Of a DNA stretch of 33,343 nt, positions 23,037 through 32,284 are shown piece by piece. A model generated the notes under the pieces. That model worked only from the letters and a program-made list of their open reading frames with translations, ran no database searches and was not told where the DNA came from. The stretch covers positions 1 through 33,343 of the forward strand of contig CAJWWP010000018.1 of NCBI GenBank assembly GCA_913048525.1, written 5' to 3'. This stretch comes from GCA-002712965 sp913048525. GTDB taxonomy: Bacteria > Chloroflexota > Dehalococcoidia > Lucifugimonadales > UBA826. A program made the translations under genes and the position numbers. How positions within the stretch are numbered: the first letter of the stretch is position 1; each line of letters starts with the position of its first letter.

Positions 23037-23565
23037 AAAACCTTCCTCAGGTAGGCGTGCCCGTGAGATACCGATCGCTCCCCCTTGTTTAGATCCGCGT
23101 GGTGAGGAACTTTTCGAGATGCTGAATGAGATCTTGCCCCCTGATCTTAAATCGGAAATAGGGGTGTGTGTAGACATGGTGACCATAACGGTGCCCAAGG
23201 AATCGTTAGTACAAGTTTGTCAGTTTTTGAAAGATTCCCAAAACCTATTATTTAACTACCTTTGTTCAATCTCAGTTGTCGATTATGAGGAGAGTGAACA
23301 AAGGTTCGAGATTGTCTACCACATGGTTTCTTTATCCACTTACTACAAAGTGGCCGTCAAAACCTCCGTATTCTCAGCCGACCCGATACTTCCTACAGTA
23401 ACTTCTGTATGGCGCTCAGCCGAATGGTTTGAACGTGAAGGGCATGATTTGTTCGGAGTAATTTTTCTTGGTCACGGTAATCTTTCCCCACTTTTGCTTT
23501 ATGAAGGCTTTGATGGCTTTCCCGGGAGAAAGAGCTTTCCGTTCCACGATTATCAGGAGTGGTAA
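22990..23565 (+). CDS. nuoC: NADH-quinone oxidoreductase subunit C
   Basis: Peripheral-arm 30-kDa subunit. The core starts near LNEILPPDLKSEIG and has LFNYLCSISVVDY, FEIVYHMVSL, and the signature WRSAEWFEREGHDLFGVIF, ending GFPGRKSFPFHDYQEW. The first ~40 residues are basic and proline-rich. Start uncertain: the ATG at 22990 overlaps nuoB by 47 bases; the in-frame ATG at 23026 overlaps by 11, more like its neighbours. Neither has a good ribosome binding site. It is a separate gene, not a NuoCD fusion. Confidence 0.9.
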   Translation: MPRTKTLPHKRQMVNKKPSSGRRAREIPIAPPCLDPRGEELFEMLNEILPPDLKSEIGVCVDMVTITVPKESLVQVCQFLKDSQNLLFNYLCSISVVDYEESEQRFEIVYHMVSLSTYYKVAVKTSVFSADPILPTVTSVWRSAEWFEREGHDLFGVIFLGHGNLSPLLLYEGFDGFPGRKSFPFHDYQEW

Positions 23566-23580
23566 TAGTGCCTGACGGGA

Positions 23581-24720
23581 ATGGGAATTAAATATATGCA
23601 AGTCGACGAAAAGAAAAATGAAACGGATGGATCCATTGATCTCATGATCAACATGGGTCCTCAGCACCCAAGCACACACGGCGTTTTTCGGTTGGTTATC
23701 TGGGTAGACGGGGAAAGGATCATTAAATCTGAGCCCCATATTGGTTACTTGCACAGGGGATCTGAAAAAATTTGCGAAAGTGAGCACTACAGTCAGATTG
23801 TGACCTTATTTGACAGAATGGACTATGTTGGAAATCTTAATTCCGAATTAGCTTTCTGTCTTGCAACCGAAAAGATTATGGACGTAGATGTTCCTGAGCG
23901 CGCCGAATACATAAGGGTGATTCTATGTGAACTAAATCGCATTGCTAGTCATATGCTTTTTTATGGTGTTTACGGGTTAGACGCAGGCGCAATGACCCCT
24001 ATTCTTTACGCCTTTAGAGAACGCGAAAAGATTCAGAATTTATTTGAAAGTGTGACGGGGGCTAGGATGATGCACAATTACATCCGTATTGGTGGGGTCA
24101 AGGATGATCTACCTATAGATTTTCAACAACGTCTGCATGAGGTGCTTGATCATCTAAAACGTGGAATTGAGGAGTGCGACGCTTTAATTTCAAAAAATGA
24201 GATGTTTCTTGCCAGAACTAAGGGTGTAGGGTCTATAACTGGCCCAGATGCAATAGACTTCGGTGTGACTGGTCCCGCTCTTAGGGCTTCTGGGATAGCG
24301 GAGGACATTCGTATCACGGACCCCTATTCAATCTACGATCGCTTTGACTTTAATATTCCTGTTGGGACATATGGTGATTGTTGGGATAGATTCTATGTTC
24401 GTATTGAAGAAATGCGTGAATCCGTCAAAATCATTGAACAAGCTGCCCGTGAACTTCCCGAGGGGGACATTTCAGCGGCGGTTAGGAGGATAGTACGTCC
24501 ACCTAAGGGTGAAGTATTCGTTCGAACTGAGTCACCAAGAGGAGATCTTGCAGTTTTTTTGGTTAGTGACGGCAGCGACACTCCATACCGTGTTAAGGTC
24601 CGTGCTCCCTCTTTTGCGAATCTCCAAGCTCTGGAGCAGATGCTTCAAGGGTCTTATCTTGCGGATGCAGTTTTGATACTGGGCTCGATCGACTTGATAA
24701 TGGGAGAGGTCGATCGATGA
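23581..24720 (+). CDS. nuoD: NADH-quinone oxidoreductase subunit D
   Basis: The 49-kDa subunit forms the quinone site with NuoB. In 379 residues: MINMGPQHPSTHGVFRL (quinone-site His), HIGYLHRGSEKI, YGLDAGAMTPILYAFREREKI, GTYGDCWDRFYVRIEEMRES and the C-terminal GSIDLIMGEVDR. All are as expected for an active subunit. An alternative ATG five codons downstream (23596) has slightly better upstream spacing. The stop overlaps the nuoH start (ATGA). Confidence 0.96.
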   Translation: MGIKYMQVDEKKNETDGSIDLMINMGPQHPSTHGVFRLVIWVDGERIIKSEPHIGYLHRGSEKICESEHYSQIVTLFDRMDYVGNLNSELAFCLATEKIMDVDVPERAEYIRVILCELNRIASHMLFYGVYGLDAGAMTPILYAFREREKIQNLFESVTGARMMHNYIRIGGVKDDLPIDFQQRLHEVLDHLKRGIEECDALISKNEMFLARTKGVGSITGPDAIDFGVTGPALRASGIAEDIRITDPYSIYDRFDFNIPVGTYGDCWDRFYVRIEEMRESVKIIEQAARELPEGDISAAVRRIVRPPKGEVFVRTESPRGDLAVFLVSDGSDTPYRVKVRAPSFANLQALEQMLQGSYLADAVLILGSIDLIMGEVDR

Positions 24721-25874
24721 CTGTTTCCGAAGTTCTTATTATTTTGGCAAAAGCCGTCATCTTGATGTTATCCGTGTCTTTTGTAGTGCTAGTGCTTACA
24801 TATGCGGAGCGGAAAGCTTTAGCCAGGATACAGCAGCGAATGGGCCCAACAAGGGTTGGGTTCAAGGGTATTTTGCAGCCGGTAGCTGACTCGTTGAAGT
24901 TGATAACTAAGGAAGACATATTACCTACATGGGCAGATAGGGGGGTTTACTGGTTAGCTCCTATCGCTGTATTTGTTCCGGCTTTTCTTATGTGGGTCAC
25001 GATACCTATAACTCGTCAAATAGTGGTTGAGAACCTAGATTTAGGTCTTTTTTATATAACGGCTGTTTCAGTTTTGTCTGTTCTGGGTCTTGTCATGGCG
25101 GGGTGGGGCTCAGCAAATAAATGGGCTGTTCTGGGAGGTCTTAGGGCTGCAGGACAACTCATTAGCTATGAGATTCCTTTCATAATGGCAATATTAGGAG
25201 TGGCAATGCTGGCACAATCTCTGGATCTCACGGAGATTGTTGCTCAACAGAGGTCGGTTTCATTTGCATTGGTTCAACCTCTGGGGTTATTTATATTCTT
25301 GACTTCAGCTCTAGCAGAACTTGGTAGGACTCCTTTCGACATTCATCATGCAGAATCTGAAGTTATAGGCGGCCCTTTTGTGGAGTACAGTGGGGCACAT
25401 TGGTCAATCTTTTTCTTGGCTGAGTATATGAATACCTTCACTATAGCTGTGTTGACTGTATTGCTTTTTCTTGGGGGTTGGTCTTGGCCAACTATGCCTT
25501 TTGAAGGATTTTTACACACGACCTTGTCTGCGATTTGGTTGTTATTAAAAACTTCTGCTGTCATATGGCTGATATTTTGGATAAGAGGAACTTATCCTAG
25601 GCTTCGGATAGACCAGCTTATGGCGTTTGGCTGGAAGCTGCTTGTTCCCCTCTCGTTCTTAAATATTGTAATAACCGCAGTCGTTCTTTTTTATGGTATG
25701 CCTCTTTGGATACTGACTGGATTGTCGGGGATATTACTAGTTGGCGCCGTTTGCATAATTCGACTTAACTCAAGCAGCTCTATGAAGCGAGATACCGTCA
25801 GGCTAGTATCTGCAAAAGATATACGATCTAAAACCAGGTATTCTCCTGTTGAGACGAGCGGAGGAGTCGAATGA
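24717..25874 (+). CDS. nuoH: NADH-quinone oxidoreductase subunit H
   Basis: Membrane subunit with about eight helices that forms the roof of the quinone chamber. Signatures are YAERKALARIQQRMGPTRVG near residue 30, SYEIPF, and LAELGRTPFDIHHAESEVIGGPFVEYSG; the latter differs slightly from the common AETNRAPFD version. The C-terminal ~30 residues (SMKRDTVRLVSAKDIRS...) are a polar extension. Starts with ATGA overlap with nuoD and ends with ATGA overlap with nuoI. Confidence 0.96.
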   Translation: MTVSEVLIILAKAVILMLSVSFVVLVLTYAERKALARIQQRMGPTRVGFKGILQPVADSLKLITKEDILPTWADRGVYWLAPIAVFVPAFLMWVTIPITRQIVVENLDLGLFYITAVSVLSVLGLVMAGWGSANKWAVLGGLRAAGQLISYEIPFIMAILGVAMLAQSLDLTEIVAQQRSVSFALVQPLGLFIFLTSALAELGRTPFDIHHAESEVIGGPFVEYSGAHWSIFFLAEYMNTFTIAVLTVLLFLGGWSWPTMPFEGFLHTTLSAIWLLLKTSAVIWLIFWIRGTYPRLRIDQLMAFGWKLLVPLSFLNIVITAVVLFYGMPLWILTGLSGILLVGAVCIIRLNSSSSMKRDTVRLVSAKDIRSKTRYSPVETSGGVE

Positions 25875-26455
25875 TTGGTGACATCATAGGTTTTATCGGT
25901 GGGCTAGCTGTCACATTAAAATCAACATGGCGTGAATCCGTTACCGCCGAGTACCCTGAGCCTGACAAGCGGTTGAATTTGGAAGATAGATACATGGGAT
26001 TTCCCGCTTTGACTTGGGATGTGGAGGTAGAGGAACCGTATTGCACGGGCTGCATGGTTTGTATAAGAGAATGTCCCACACAGTGCATGACTGCTGAAAT
26101 GAAGGATAATCCCCTTTACCCTGTGGAAAGCCGCCGCAGGAAAATAGTAGATACCTTTGAGATTAATCTAGGGCGTTGCATAGTTTGCGGTATTTGCGTG
26201 GATGTATGTAATTTCGATGCAATTGAGATGTCTCATGAACATGAGTTAAGTAAGTACGAGCGCAATGGTAACCGAGCAGATTTGCAGTCGTTGATTACGA
26301 TGGGTAGAGACTATCAACGAAAGGTTGGATGGGCGCCTAGAAATCCTGAGAAAAATCGAGGTATCCCTCAGGTTGAGGAAGGTTCAAGTCTGTCATTAAA
26401 TGATGCCGAAGCGACCGACAGTAGATCTGGTGAGTCTATGGAGGGAAAAGAGTGA
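25871..26455 (+). CDS. nuoI: NADH-quinone oxidoreductase subunit I
   Basis: Ferredoxin-like subunit with clusters N6a and N6b. Two 4Fe-4S motifs are seen: YCTGCMVCIRECPTQC and CIVCGICVDVCNFDAI. The N-terminal helix (IGFIGGLAVTLKSTW) anchors it to the membrane arm. The last ~35 residues are polar and probably disordered. Overlaps nuoH and nuoJ by four bases each. Confidence 0.95.
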   Translation: MIGDIIGFIGGLAVTLKSTWRESVTAEYPEPDKRLNLEDRYMGFPALTWDVEVEEPYCTGCMVCIRECPTQCMTAEMKDNPLYPVESRRRKIVDTFEINLGRCIVCGICVDVCNFDAIEMSHEHELSKYERNGNRADLQSLITMGRDYQRKVGWAPRNPEKNRGIPQVEEGSSLSLNDAEATDSRSGESMEGKE

Positions 26456-26964
26456 CCGGATCTTTAATTCTTTTTTATGCAGCAGCAGCTTTAGTTCTTT
26501 CAGGAGGAATTGGAGTAGTAGTTACGAGGAATATCGTTTACGCTGCGTTCTCCTTGCTCGTTTCAATGATGGGAATAGCCGGTGTCTTTCTACTGGCGTT
26601 TGCTGAGTTTCTCGCCCTCGTGCAGATCCTTATATACGGCGGTGCTGTAGTAATCGTTATATTGTTTGCGCTTATGCTAACCCGCATCGACGATTTCCGT
26701 GATATTTCTGATAACCGCAATCGCCCGTTGGCTTTCGTTGTTTCCCTAGTTTTGTTTGCTATGTTAGTCGCCTCCCTTGCAAAAACTCCCACACCCGAAG
26801 GAGATCGGTCTCCCGTTAGTATGGTTGAGTTGGGGGAAAGCCTTTTTACTGACTGGGCCATTCCTTTTGAAGTAGCATCTCTAGTTCTGCTAGTGGCACT
26901 TGTAGGGGCTATTGTAATAGTGCGACGTGATGCCAGTGACGAGGAGCAAGGGGACTCGAGTTGA
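26452..26964 (+). CDS. nuoJ: NADH-quinone oxidoreductase subunit J
   Basis: Hydrophobic proton-pathway subunit, 170 residues with five predicted helices. The family block VYAAFSLLVSMMGIAGVFLLAFAEFLALVQILIYGGAVVIVILFALML is clear, including the conserved Tyr-Gly-Gly-Ala. The start is GTG overlapping the nuoI stop. A short acidic tail ends the protein. Confidence 0.94.
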   Translation: MTGSLILFYAAAALVLSGGIGVVVTRNIVYAAFSLLVSMMGIAGVFLLAFAEFLALVQILIYGGAVVIVILFALMLTRIDDFRDISDNRNRPLAFVVSLVLFAMLVASLAKTPTPEGDRSPVSMVELGESLFTDWAIPFEVASLVLLVALVGAIVIVRRDASDEEQGDSS

Positions 26965-27278
26965 TATCTTTACCTCACTTCCAGGTGTTGGCTTATATTT
27001 TGTTTTGCCTTGGTATATATGGAGTACTTGCTCGAAAGAGTACGGTGTTGGTTCTCATGTCCATTGAACTGATGCTCAACGCCGTAAATATAAATCTTAT
27101 TGGATACTCGGCGTTTGGAACGTTCGGTGGATCACATCGATCTTTAGGTCAAGTGATTATAGTTTTTGTTATAACAATTGCGGCGGCTGAACTCGCTCTT
27201 GCAATAGCGATCATTCTCAGATTGTATAGGGAGCGTCGCAGCGTCAATGTCGATGAAATAGATTTGCTCAAGGGGTGA
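26961..27278 (+). CDS. nuoK: NADH-quinone oxidoreductase subunit K
   Basis: Three-helix antiporter-like subunit, 105 residues. The two membrane glutamates of the proton path lie in MSIELMLNAVNINLIGYS and TIAAAELALAIAIIL. The start is TTG overlapping the nuoJ stop (TTGA). The C-terminal tail NVDEIDLLKG is normal. Confidence 0.95.
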   Translation: MISLPHFQVLAYILFCLGIYGVLARKSTVLVLMSIELMLNAVNINLIGYSAFGTFGGSHRSLGQVIIVFVITIAAAELALAIAIILRLYRERRSVNVDEIDLLKG

Positions 27279-27283
27279 ATACA

Positions 27284-29158
27284 ATGAGCATTGATATTTT
27301 TGCAGGTTCTAACGCCGCTTGGCTGATCCCAGCACTTTCTATTCTTGCTTTTCCAGTCACTATATTCTTAGGGAGGTTTCTACCGGGCAAGGGATCATTT
27401 ATATCGATTGCTGCAATTGCAGCCGGCTTTATTTTGTTCTGGTTTGTTTTGTCCGATTTCTTATCAGGGGGTTCTGTTCCTCTACATGTCGATATTGACT
27501 GGATAAATATAGGATTCTGGAAATTCACTTGGGGATTTCTGGTAGATAGAATATCCGTGGTCATGTTGGGTCTAATAACTTTTGTTGCCCTTTTGGTTCA
27601 AGTCTATTCCCTTCAGTATATGAAAGGGGATAGCCGTTACGGGTGGTATTTTTCTCTACATGCCCTCTTTGCTGGCGCAATGCTGCTGGTAGTACTTGCA
27701 GATAATCTCCTATTTCTATATTTCGCCTGGGAACTTGTCGGGCTTGGTTCTTATCTTTTAATTGGTTTTTGGTTTGACAGACGCTCTGCAGCAGAAGCCG
27801 CCAAGAAGGCTTTTATAACAACTAGGATTGGGGATGTTGGTCTGCTGATTGGGATAATAATTCTATTCAAAGCTACCGGTACTTTTCATATTTCCTCTAT
27901 CATCCATGTTGCACAAAATGGTGGTATATCGGACTCGACGATTCTGTGGTCTTCCTTGCTGATTTTTCTTGGAGCCATGGGTAAATCTGGTCAGTTTCCT
28001 CTTCATGTTTGGCTTCCGGATGCGATGGAGGGTCCTACTCCTGTATCAGCGTTGATTCACGCGGCCACCATGGTTGCGGCCGGTGTTTACTTGGTAGCGA
28101 GAATGATGCCTTTGTTTGATCTAGTTCCAGAAATGCAGGTTATCGTTGCTGTAACGGGCCTATTCACATTCATTTTTGCTGGTTTTATTGCCCTAGTGAT
28201 GACAGATATTAAACGTATTCTGGCATATTCAACGATTAGTCATCTGGGCTTAATGATGCTGTCAATTGGGACTGGAGGTGTGGGTGCTGCGTTGCTCCAT
28301 CTAGTGGTACATGGAATAAGCAAAGCGCTTCTTTTCTTGGGAGCCGGCAACGTTATGCACGGCACGAACGATGAGACAGACTGCTGGAGCTTGGGAGGGC
28401 TCAAAAGCAAAATGCCAATAACAACAGGAGTTTTTTTAATTGGATCATTATCTCTAGCCGGTATCGCACCATTATCTGGGTTTTTCAGTAAAGATGAGAT
28501 ACTTAGCTCTGTGTACCAAGAAATGGGATTAGGGTTTTTGATAGTGACATTGGCAGGGGGATTTGTCAGCGCCCTATATATTGCTAGACTTTTTTTCATT
28601 ACGTTTACCGGAAGCTCACGGACTGATGCCGCAAAAAATGCTCATGAGTCGCCATTTCTTATGCTTTTTCCTGTAATAATGCTTACGCTCGTTGCAGTGT
28701 TCCTTGGGATGGTCGCGATTCCGATGGGAGGATTTAAGGGATTTACGTCTTTTGTCGAACAAGAAAGCAAATTTCACATAATTCCCTGGTTGATAGTAGT
28801 TTCCTTGTTGATCGCCATTCTTGGAGTGGTAGTGGGTTGGCTTTATTACGGCAAGTCATCCCTATCTCATAAATCGATGGCATTGCGTCTAGGATTGCTG
28901 TACAAAGGTGCATTAAAGGGATTTTGGATAGACGCTATCTACCAGTTTGTTATTGACAGAATAGTTCTCGAATCAGGAAGACTTATAGCGACATTCGACC
29001 GTATCGTGATAAACGATACCGGTATCGATGGATCAGCAAAATCTGTCTTGTTATCAGCCTTCAAGATTAGACTAGTTCAGACGGGCAAGATATATAACTA
29101 CGGTACTGCTATGGCATTCGGGGTATTTCTAGCGGTAATAGTATGGTGGGTGTTTTAG
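27284..29158 (+). CDS. nuoL: NADH-quinone oxidoreductase subunit L
   Basis: Largest antiporter-like proton pump of complex I, with about 15 membrane helices and the C-terminal lateral helix region (about 520-620). Signatures: ELVGLGSYLLIGFWF, LHVWLPDAMEGPTPVSALIHAATMV, LVVHGISKALLFLGAG and PLSGFFSKDEIL. I prefer the ATG at 27284, eight bases after AAGGGG; a GTG at 27275 would overlap that ribosome binding site. Length is 624 residues from this start. Confidence 0.95.
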   Translation: MSIDIFAGSNAAWLIPALSILAFPVTIFLGRFLPGKGSFISIAAIAAGFILFWFVLSDFLSGGSVPLHVDIDWINIGFWKFTWGFLVDRISVVMLGLITFVALLVQVYSLQYMKGDSRYGWYFSLHALFAGAMLLVVLADNLLFLYFAWELVGLGSYLLIGFWFDRRSAAEAAKKAFITTRIGDVGLLIGIIILFKATGTFHISSIIHVAQNGGISDSTILWSSLLIFLGAMGKSGQFPLHVWLPDAMEGPTPVSALIHAATMVAAGVYLVARMMPLFDLVPEMQVIVAVTGLFTFIFAGFIALVMTDIKRILAYSTISHLGLMMLSIGTGGVGAALLHLVVHGISKALLFLGAGNVMHGTNDETDCWSLGGLKSKMPITTGVFLIGSLSLAGIAPLSGFFSKDEILSSVYQEMGLGFLIVTLAGGFVSALYIARLFFITFTGSSRTDAAKNAHESPFLMLFPVIMLTLVAVFLGMVAIPMGGFKGFTSFVEQESKFHIIPWLIVVSLLIAILGVVVGWLYYGKSSLSHKSMALRLGLLYKGALKGFWIDAIYQFVIDRIVLESGRLIATFDRIVINDTGIDGSAKSVLLSAFKIRLVQTGKIYNYGTAMAFGVFLAVIVWWVF

Positions 29159-30711
29159 AAGTGCTAGAAGGAATGGATTCATTTGTCCTTTTATGCTTGG
29201 TTGGATTACCTATGTTGGGTGCGGTAATCTTACTTTTTGTTCCTGCAGGAGCGCTGAAAGTCATTAAAGTCGTGGCTGTTACGGTCTCGTTTGTTGTAGC
29301 TGTTTTGGCGATTTATATTTTCGTTTCATTTGACGAAACTGCAGGAGCTGTTCAATTTCAGAAAATTTATCGGTGGCTGTCTCTTCCTGGGCCATGGGGA
29401 GCTGGCGACGATGCGATCACATTATCTCTAGGGATTGATGGTGTTGGAGCTACCATGGTTTTGCTCACTGGGATTGTGATGCTGACCGGTACACTAATTT
29501 CTTGGAATATAAGGGAATCTGCCAAAGATTTTTTCATTCTCTATTTTGTCTTGTTGGCAGGGGTTTTTGGGGTTTTTGTTACTTTCGATTTATTCTTTTT
29601 CTTCTTATTCTACGAACTTTCAGTGCTTCCAATGTACTTGCTTATTGGCAAGTGGGGTAGCACTAGTCAGTTCAGGGGATTCACTAGAACTAAAGAATAT
29701 AGTGCAATGAAATTGACCCTCGTATTGGTGGCTGGGAGTGTTTTAGTTTGGATAGCCATCATAGCTATCTTCTTCCAAGCTGGTATCGGTACATTTAGTA
29801 TTCTTGAAATTCAGAAAGTTTCCAATAACGCTTTTTCTCCGACATTTCAGAATATTTTCTTTCCTATGCTAATGGTTGGGTTTGGGATTTTAGCGGGTCT
29901 ATGGCCGTTTCATACATGGTCTCCTGATGGCCATGTTGCTGCTCCAACCGCGGTTAGCATGGTGCATGCCGGTGTGTTAATGAAACTTGGGGCGTTTGGG
30001 ATTATTAGGGTTGGTCTTGTGCTCATGCCAACTGGAGCCGAAACATGGATGCCTCTCCTGATAGTTCTTGGTGCAGTGAATGTCATATATGGCGCAGTAT
30101 CGGCCATGGGACAAACGGATCTGAAATATGTTATTGGATACTCATCTGTGAGTCACATGGGCTATGTATTAATGGGTATAGCGACATTGAATGTTTTGGG
30201 GATGAGTGGAGCGGTGCTGCAGATGTTTTCGCACGGCATAATGACAGCACTATTCTTTGCGGTTGCTGGAATGATTTACGACAGGACCCACACAAGAGAC
30301 ACGCTTGTTTTGGAAGGAATGGCAAAAAGAATGGGCGTTATATCGGTCTTGTTCACCGTCGCTGGTCTAACATCTTTAGGACTTCCGGGAATGAGTGGAT
30401 TTGTGGCGGAACTCCTGGTTTTCATCGGGGTATTCCAAAGTTATGGACTCTTGGGCACAATCCTGGGAAGCGCAGCCGTAGTGGGTGCTGCTCTAACCGC
30501 GGTATATATTTTGCGGTTACTTTCCAAGGTTTTCTTTGGCCCAACTCCCGAAATGTGGGAAAGTCAGACAGATTCTGGATCTCGGGAACTGCTGGCAGCT
30601 GGGGTATTGGTAGCTATCATATTTTCGGTCGGGCTTTGGCCCTTTCCATACATTGAGGTTATCGAGAGCGGAGTGAACCCAATACTTGCAATGATACCGG
30701 GGGCGAGATGA
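29143..30711 (+). CDS. nuoM: NADH-quinone oxidoreductase subunit M
   Basis: Antiporter-like proton-pumping subunit with about 14 helices, 522 residues. Signatures: FFLFYELSVLPMYLLIGKWG with the key Glu, LWPFHTWSPDGHVAAPTAVSMVHAGVLMKLGAFG, and KYVIGYSSVSHMGYVLMGI. The ATG at 29143 overlaps nuoL by 16 bases; ATG 29173 is an alternative giving a more typical N-terminus (MDSFVLLCLVGLPMLG) but with its GGA directly abutting it. The stop overlaps nuoN. Confidence 0.95.
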   Translation: MVGVLEVLEGMDSFVLLCLVGLPMLGAVILLFVPAGALKVIKVVAVTVSFVVAVLAIYIFVSFDETAGAVQFQKIYRWLSLPGPWGAGDDAITLSLGIDGVGATMVLLTGIVMLTGTLISWNIRESAKDFFILYFVLLAGVFGVFVTFDLFFFFLFYELSVLPMYLLIGKWGSTSQFRGFTRTKEYSAMKLTLVLVAGSVLVWIAIIAIFFQAGIGTFSILEIQKVSNNAFSPTFQNIFFPMLMVGFGILAGLWPFHTWSPDGHVAAPTAVSMVHAGVLMKLGAFGIIRVGLVLMPTGAETWMPLLIVLGAVNVIYGAVSAMGQTDLKYVIGYSSVSHMGYVLMGIATLNVLGMSGAVLQMFSHGIMTALFFAVAGMIYDRTHTRDTLVLEGMAKRMGVISVLFTVAGLTSLGLPGMSGFVAELLVFIGVFQSYGLLGTILGSAAVVGAALTAVYILRLLSKVFFGPTPEMWESQTDSGSRELLAAGVLVAIIFSVGLWPFPYIEVIESGVNPILAMIPGAR

Positions 30712-32195
30712 ACGATTTTTCTCTCTTGATTCCCGAGTTTCTCGTAGCGGGGCTTGCATTTTTCATTCTCGCATTGGACCTTTTTATTAAAGAAAATTGG
30801 AAGCAGCACCTCGCATGGATTGGATTCATTGGTCTGGTAGTAATCCTACTTATAAGCTTGTTTGTTGAGTCCGACGGCCAGCTTTATGATGGATTGCTTG
30901 AATTTGATGAATTCACTAAATTTTTTAGAATATTTTTCCTCGTTATAGGTGCTGTAGCTGTCATTATATCTAGGGAATATGTTCATTCCAAACTAAAATA
31001 CCCAGGTGAGTATTATGGGATTCTTCTTTTTACTCTACTGGGGGCGATGCTTCTAGCATCTTCTGCGGAGCTACTCACTGCTTACATTAATCTCGAGTTA
31101 CTTAGCTTCGGACTATATGTTCTGGTTGGTTATGAAAGATACAATCCAAAATCTAATGAAGCCTCTGTTAAATATATTCTGCTTGGGGCATTTTCATCGG
31201 CACTAATACTTTTTGGAATCAGTCAAATATATGGAATCTTAGGAACCACGAGATTTGACGAAATGTCTGTTGCTTTTAGCGCCCTCCCCTCCATATATCC
31301 TGGTTTAGCAGTGGGATTCGTTTTGATGGTGAGTGGTCTGGGATTTAAGCTTGCCGCGGTACCCTTTCATATGTGGGCTCCAGACGTCTATGAGGGAGCT
31401 CCATTGCCTATCACTGCGTGGCTGTCAGTGGGATCTAAGGCTGCTGCACTGGCACTGGCAATGAGATTATTTGCCGAAGGATTTTTTACAGTTCTTGGAG
31501 AGTTGCAACCTGTAATAATCGTAATTGCTGCAAGTACCATGGTAGTCGGCAATTTGCTGGCACTTGTTCAGAGAAATATGAAGCGGCTTCTGGCATATTC
31601 AAGCATTGGGCATATGGGTTATCTTTTAATGGGTCTAGCCGCTCTTGTTCCGGTTGTGGGTAATGGGACTACAACTGAGAAGTTGTCGAATTTAGTTTCC
31701 AACGGACTTCTGTTTCACATGGTTTCGTACGGGTTCACTAGTATGGCAGCGTTTCTTTGTGTAATAGTTGTGTATAACAAGACTGGCAGGGACGACATAT
31801 CTGGTCTTGCTGGTCTTTCAAAAAGGCAACCACTGGTTTCATTGGTGCTGGTTTGCGCTCTTTTCTCAATGGCAGGCCTTCCAGTCTTCGTTGGATTTGC
31901 GAGTAAGTTTTACCTATTTAATGCGGTGGGTGGTCAGGGTCTTTTGTGGCTGGTAGGTTTGGCGATAGTTATGAGTTTAATATCCCTCTACTATTACTTG
32001 ATGGTAGCCCGACAGTTGTATATCGAAAGTTCGGAAGATAATTCACCAATTTTAGTGGCTTTTTCCACGAAACTGATCTTGGGGGGATTGTTTGGGGTAA
32101 TGATTGTGCTGGGCGTATATCCTGCCCCTCTCATGGCTGCTATTCAACGAGCGACCGATGCCATCGCATCTGGTAACCTATTAAGTCTTGTATGA
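30708..32195 (+). CDS. nuoN: NADH-quinone oxidoreductase subunit N
   Basis: Third antiporter-like subunit, 495 residues, about 14 helices. Signatures: INLELLSFGLYVLVGYERY, AAVPFHMWAPDVYEGAPLPITAWLSVGSKAAAL and MKRLLAYSSIGHMGYLLMGL. Last gene of the cluster; no nuoE, nuoF or nuoG follows. ATGA overlap with nuoM. Confidence 0.96.
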   Translation: MNDFSLLIPEFLVAGLAFFILALDLFIKENWKQHLAWIGFIGLVVILLISLFVESDGQLYDGLLEFDEFTKFFRIFFLVIGAVAVIISREYVHSKLKYPGEYYGILLFTLLGAMLLASSAELLTAYINLELLSFGLYVLVGYERYNPKSNEASVKYILLGAFSSALILFGISQIYGILGTTRFDEMSVAFSALPSIYPGLAVGFVLMVSGLGFKLAAVPFHMWAPDVYEGAPLPITAWLSVGSKAAALALAMRLFAEGFFTVLGELQPVIIVIAASTMVVGNLLALVQRNMKRLLAYSSIGHMGYLLMGLAALVPVVGNGTTTEKLSNLVSNGLLFHMVSYGFTSMAAFLCVIVVYNKTGRDDISGLAGLSKRQPLVSLVLVCALFSMAGLPVFVGFASKFYLFNAVGGQGLLWLVGLAIVMSLISLYYYLMVARQLYIESSEDNSPILVAFSTKLILGGLFGVMIVLGVYPAPLMAAIQRATDAIASGNLLSLV

Positions 32196-32205
32196 CTGAT
32201 GAAGG

Positions 32206-32239
32206 TAGGTTTTAATTAAACTGCTATCCAAAAAACCTA
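32206..32239. repeat. Inverted repeat after the nuo operon
   Basis: TAGGTTTT (32206-32213) and AAAACCTA (32232-32239) form an 8-bp perfect inverted repeat with an 18-base loop in the gap between nuoN and the PIG-L gene. No T-run follows on the plus strand. It could weakly terminate or protect the nuo message. Confidence 0.35.
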
Positions 32240-32284
32240 ATGTTTTGCTGACGTTGTTTGCAATAAAACTAAGAGGAGATTTAG

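Noticed and set aside
30045..30656. Long +1 frame of 203 codons inside nuoM
   Set aside because: It is fully contained in nuoM, whose frame shows uninterrupted family motifs; the other frame is Cys/Trp-rich shadow sequence.
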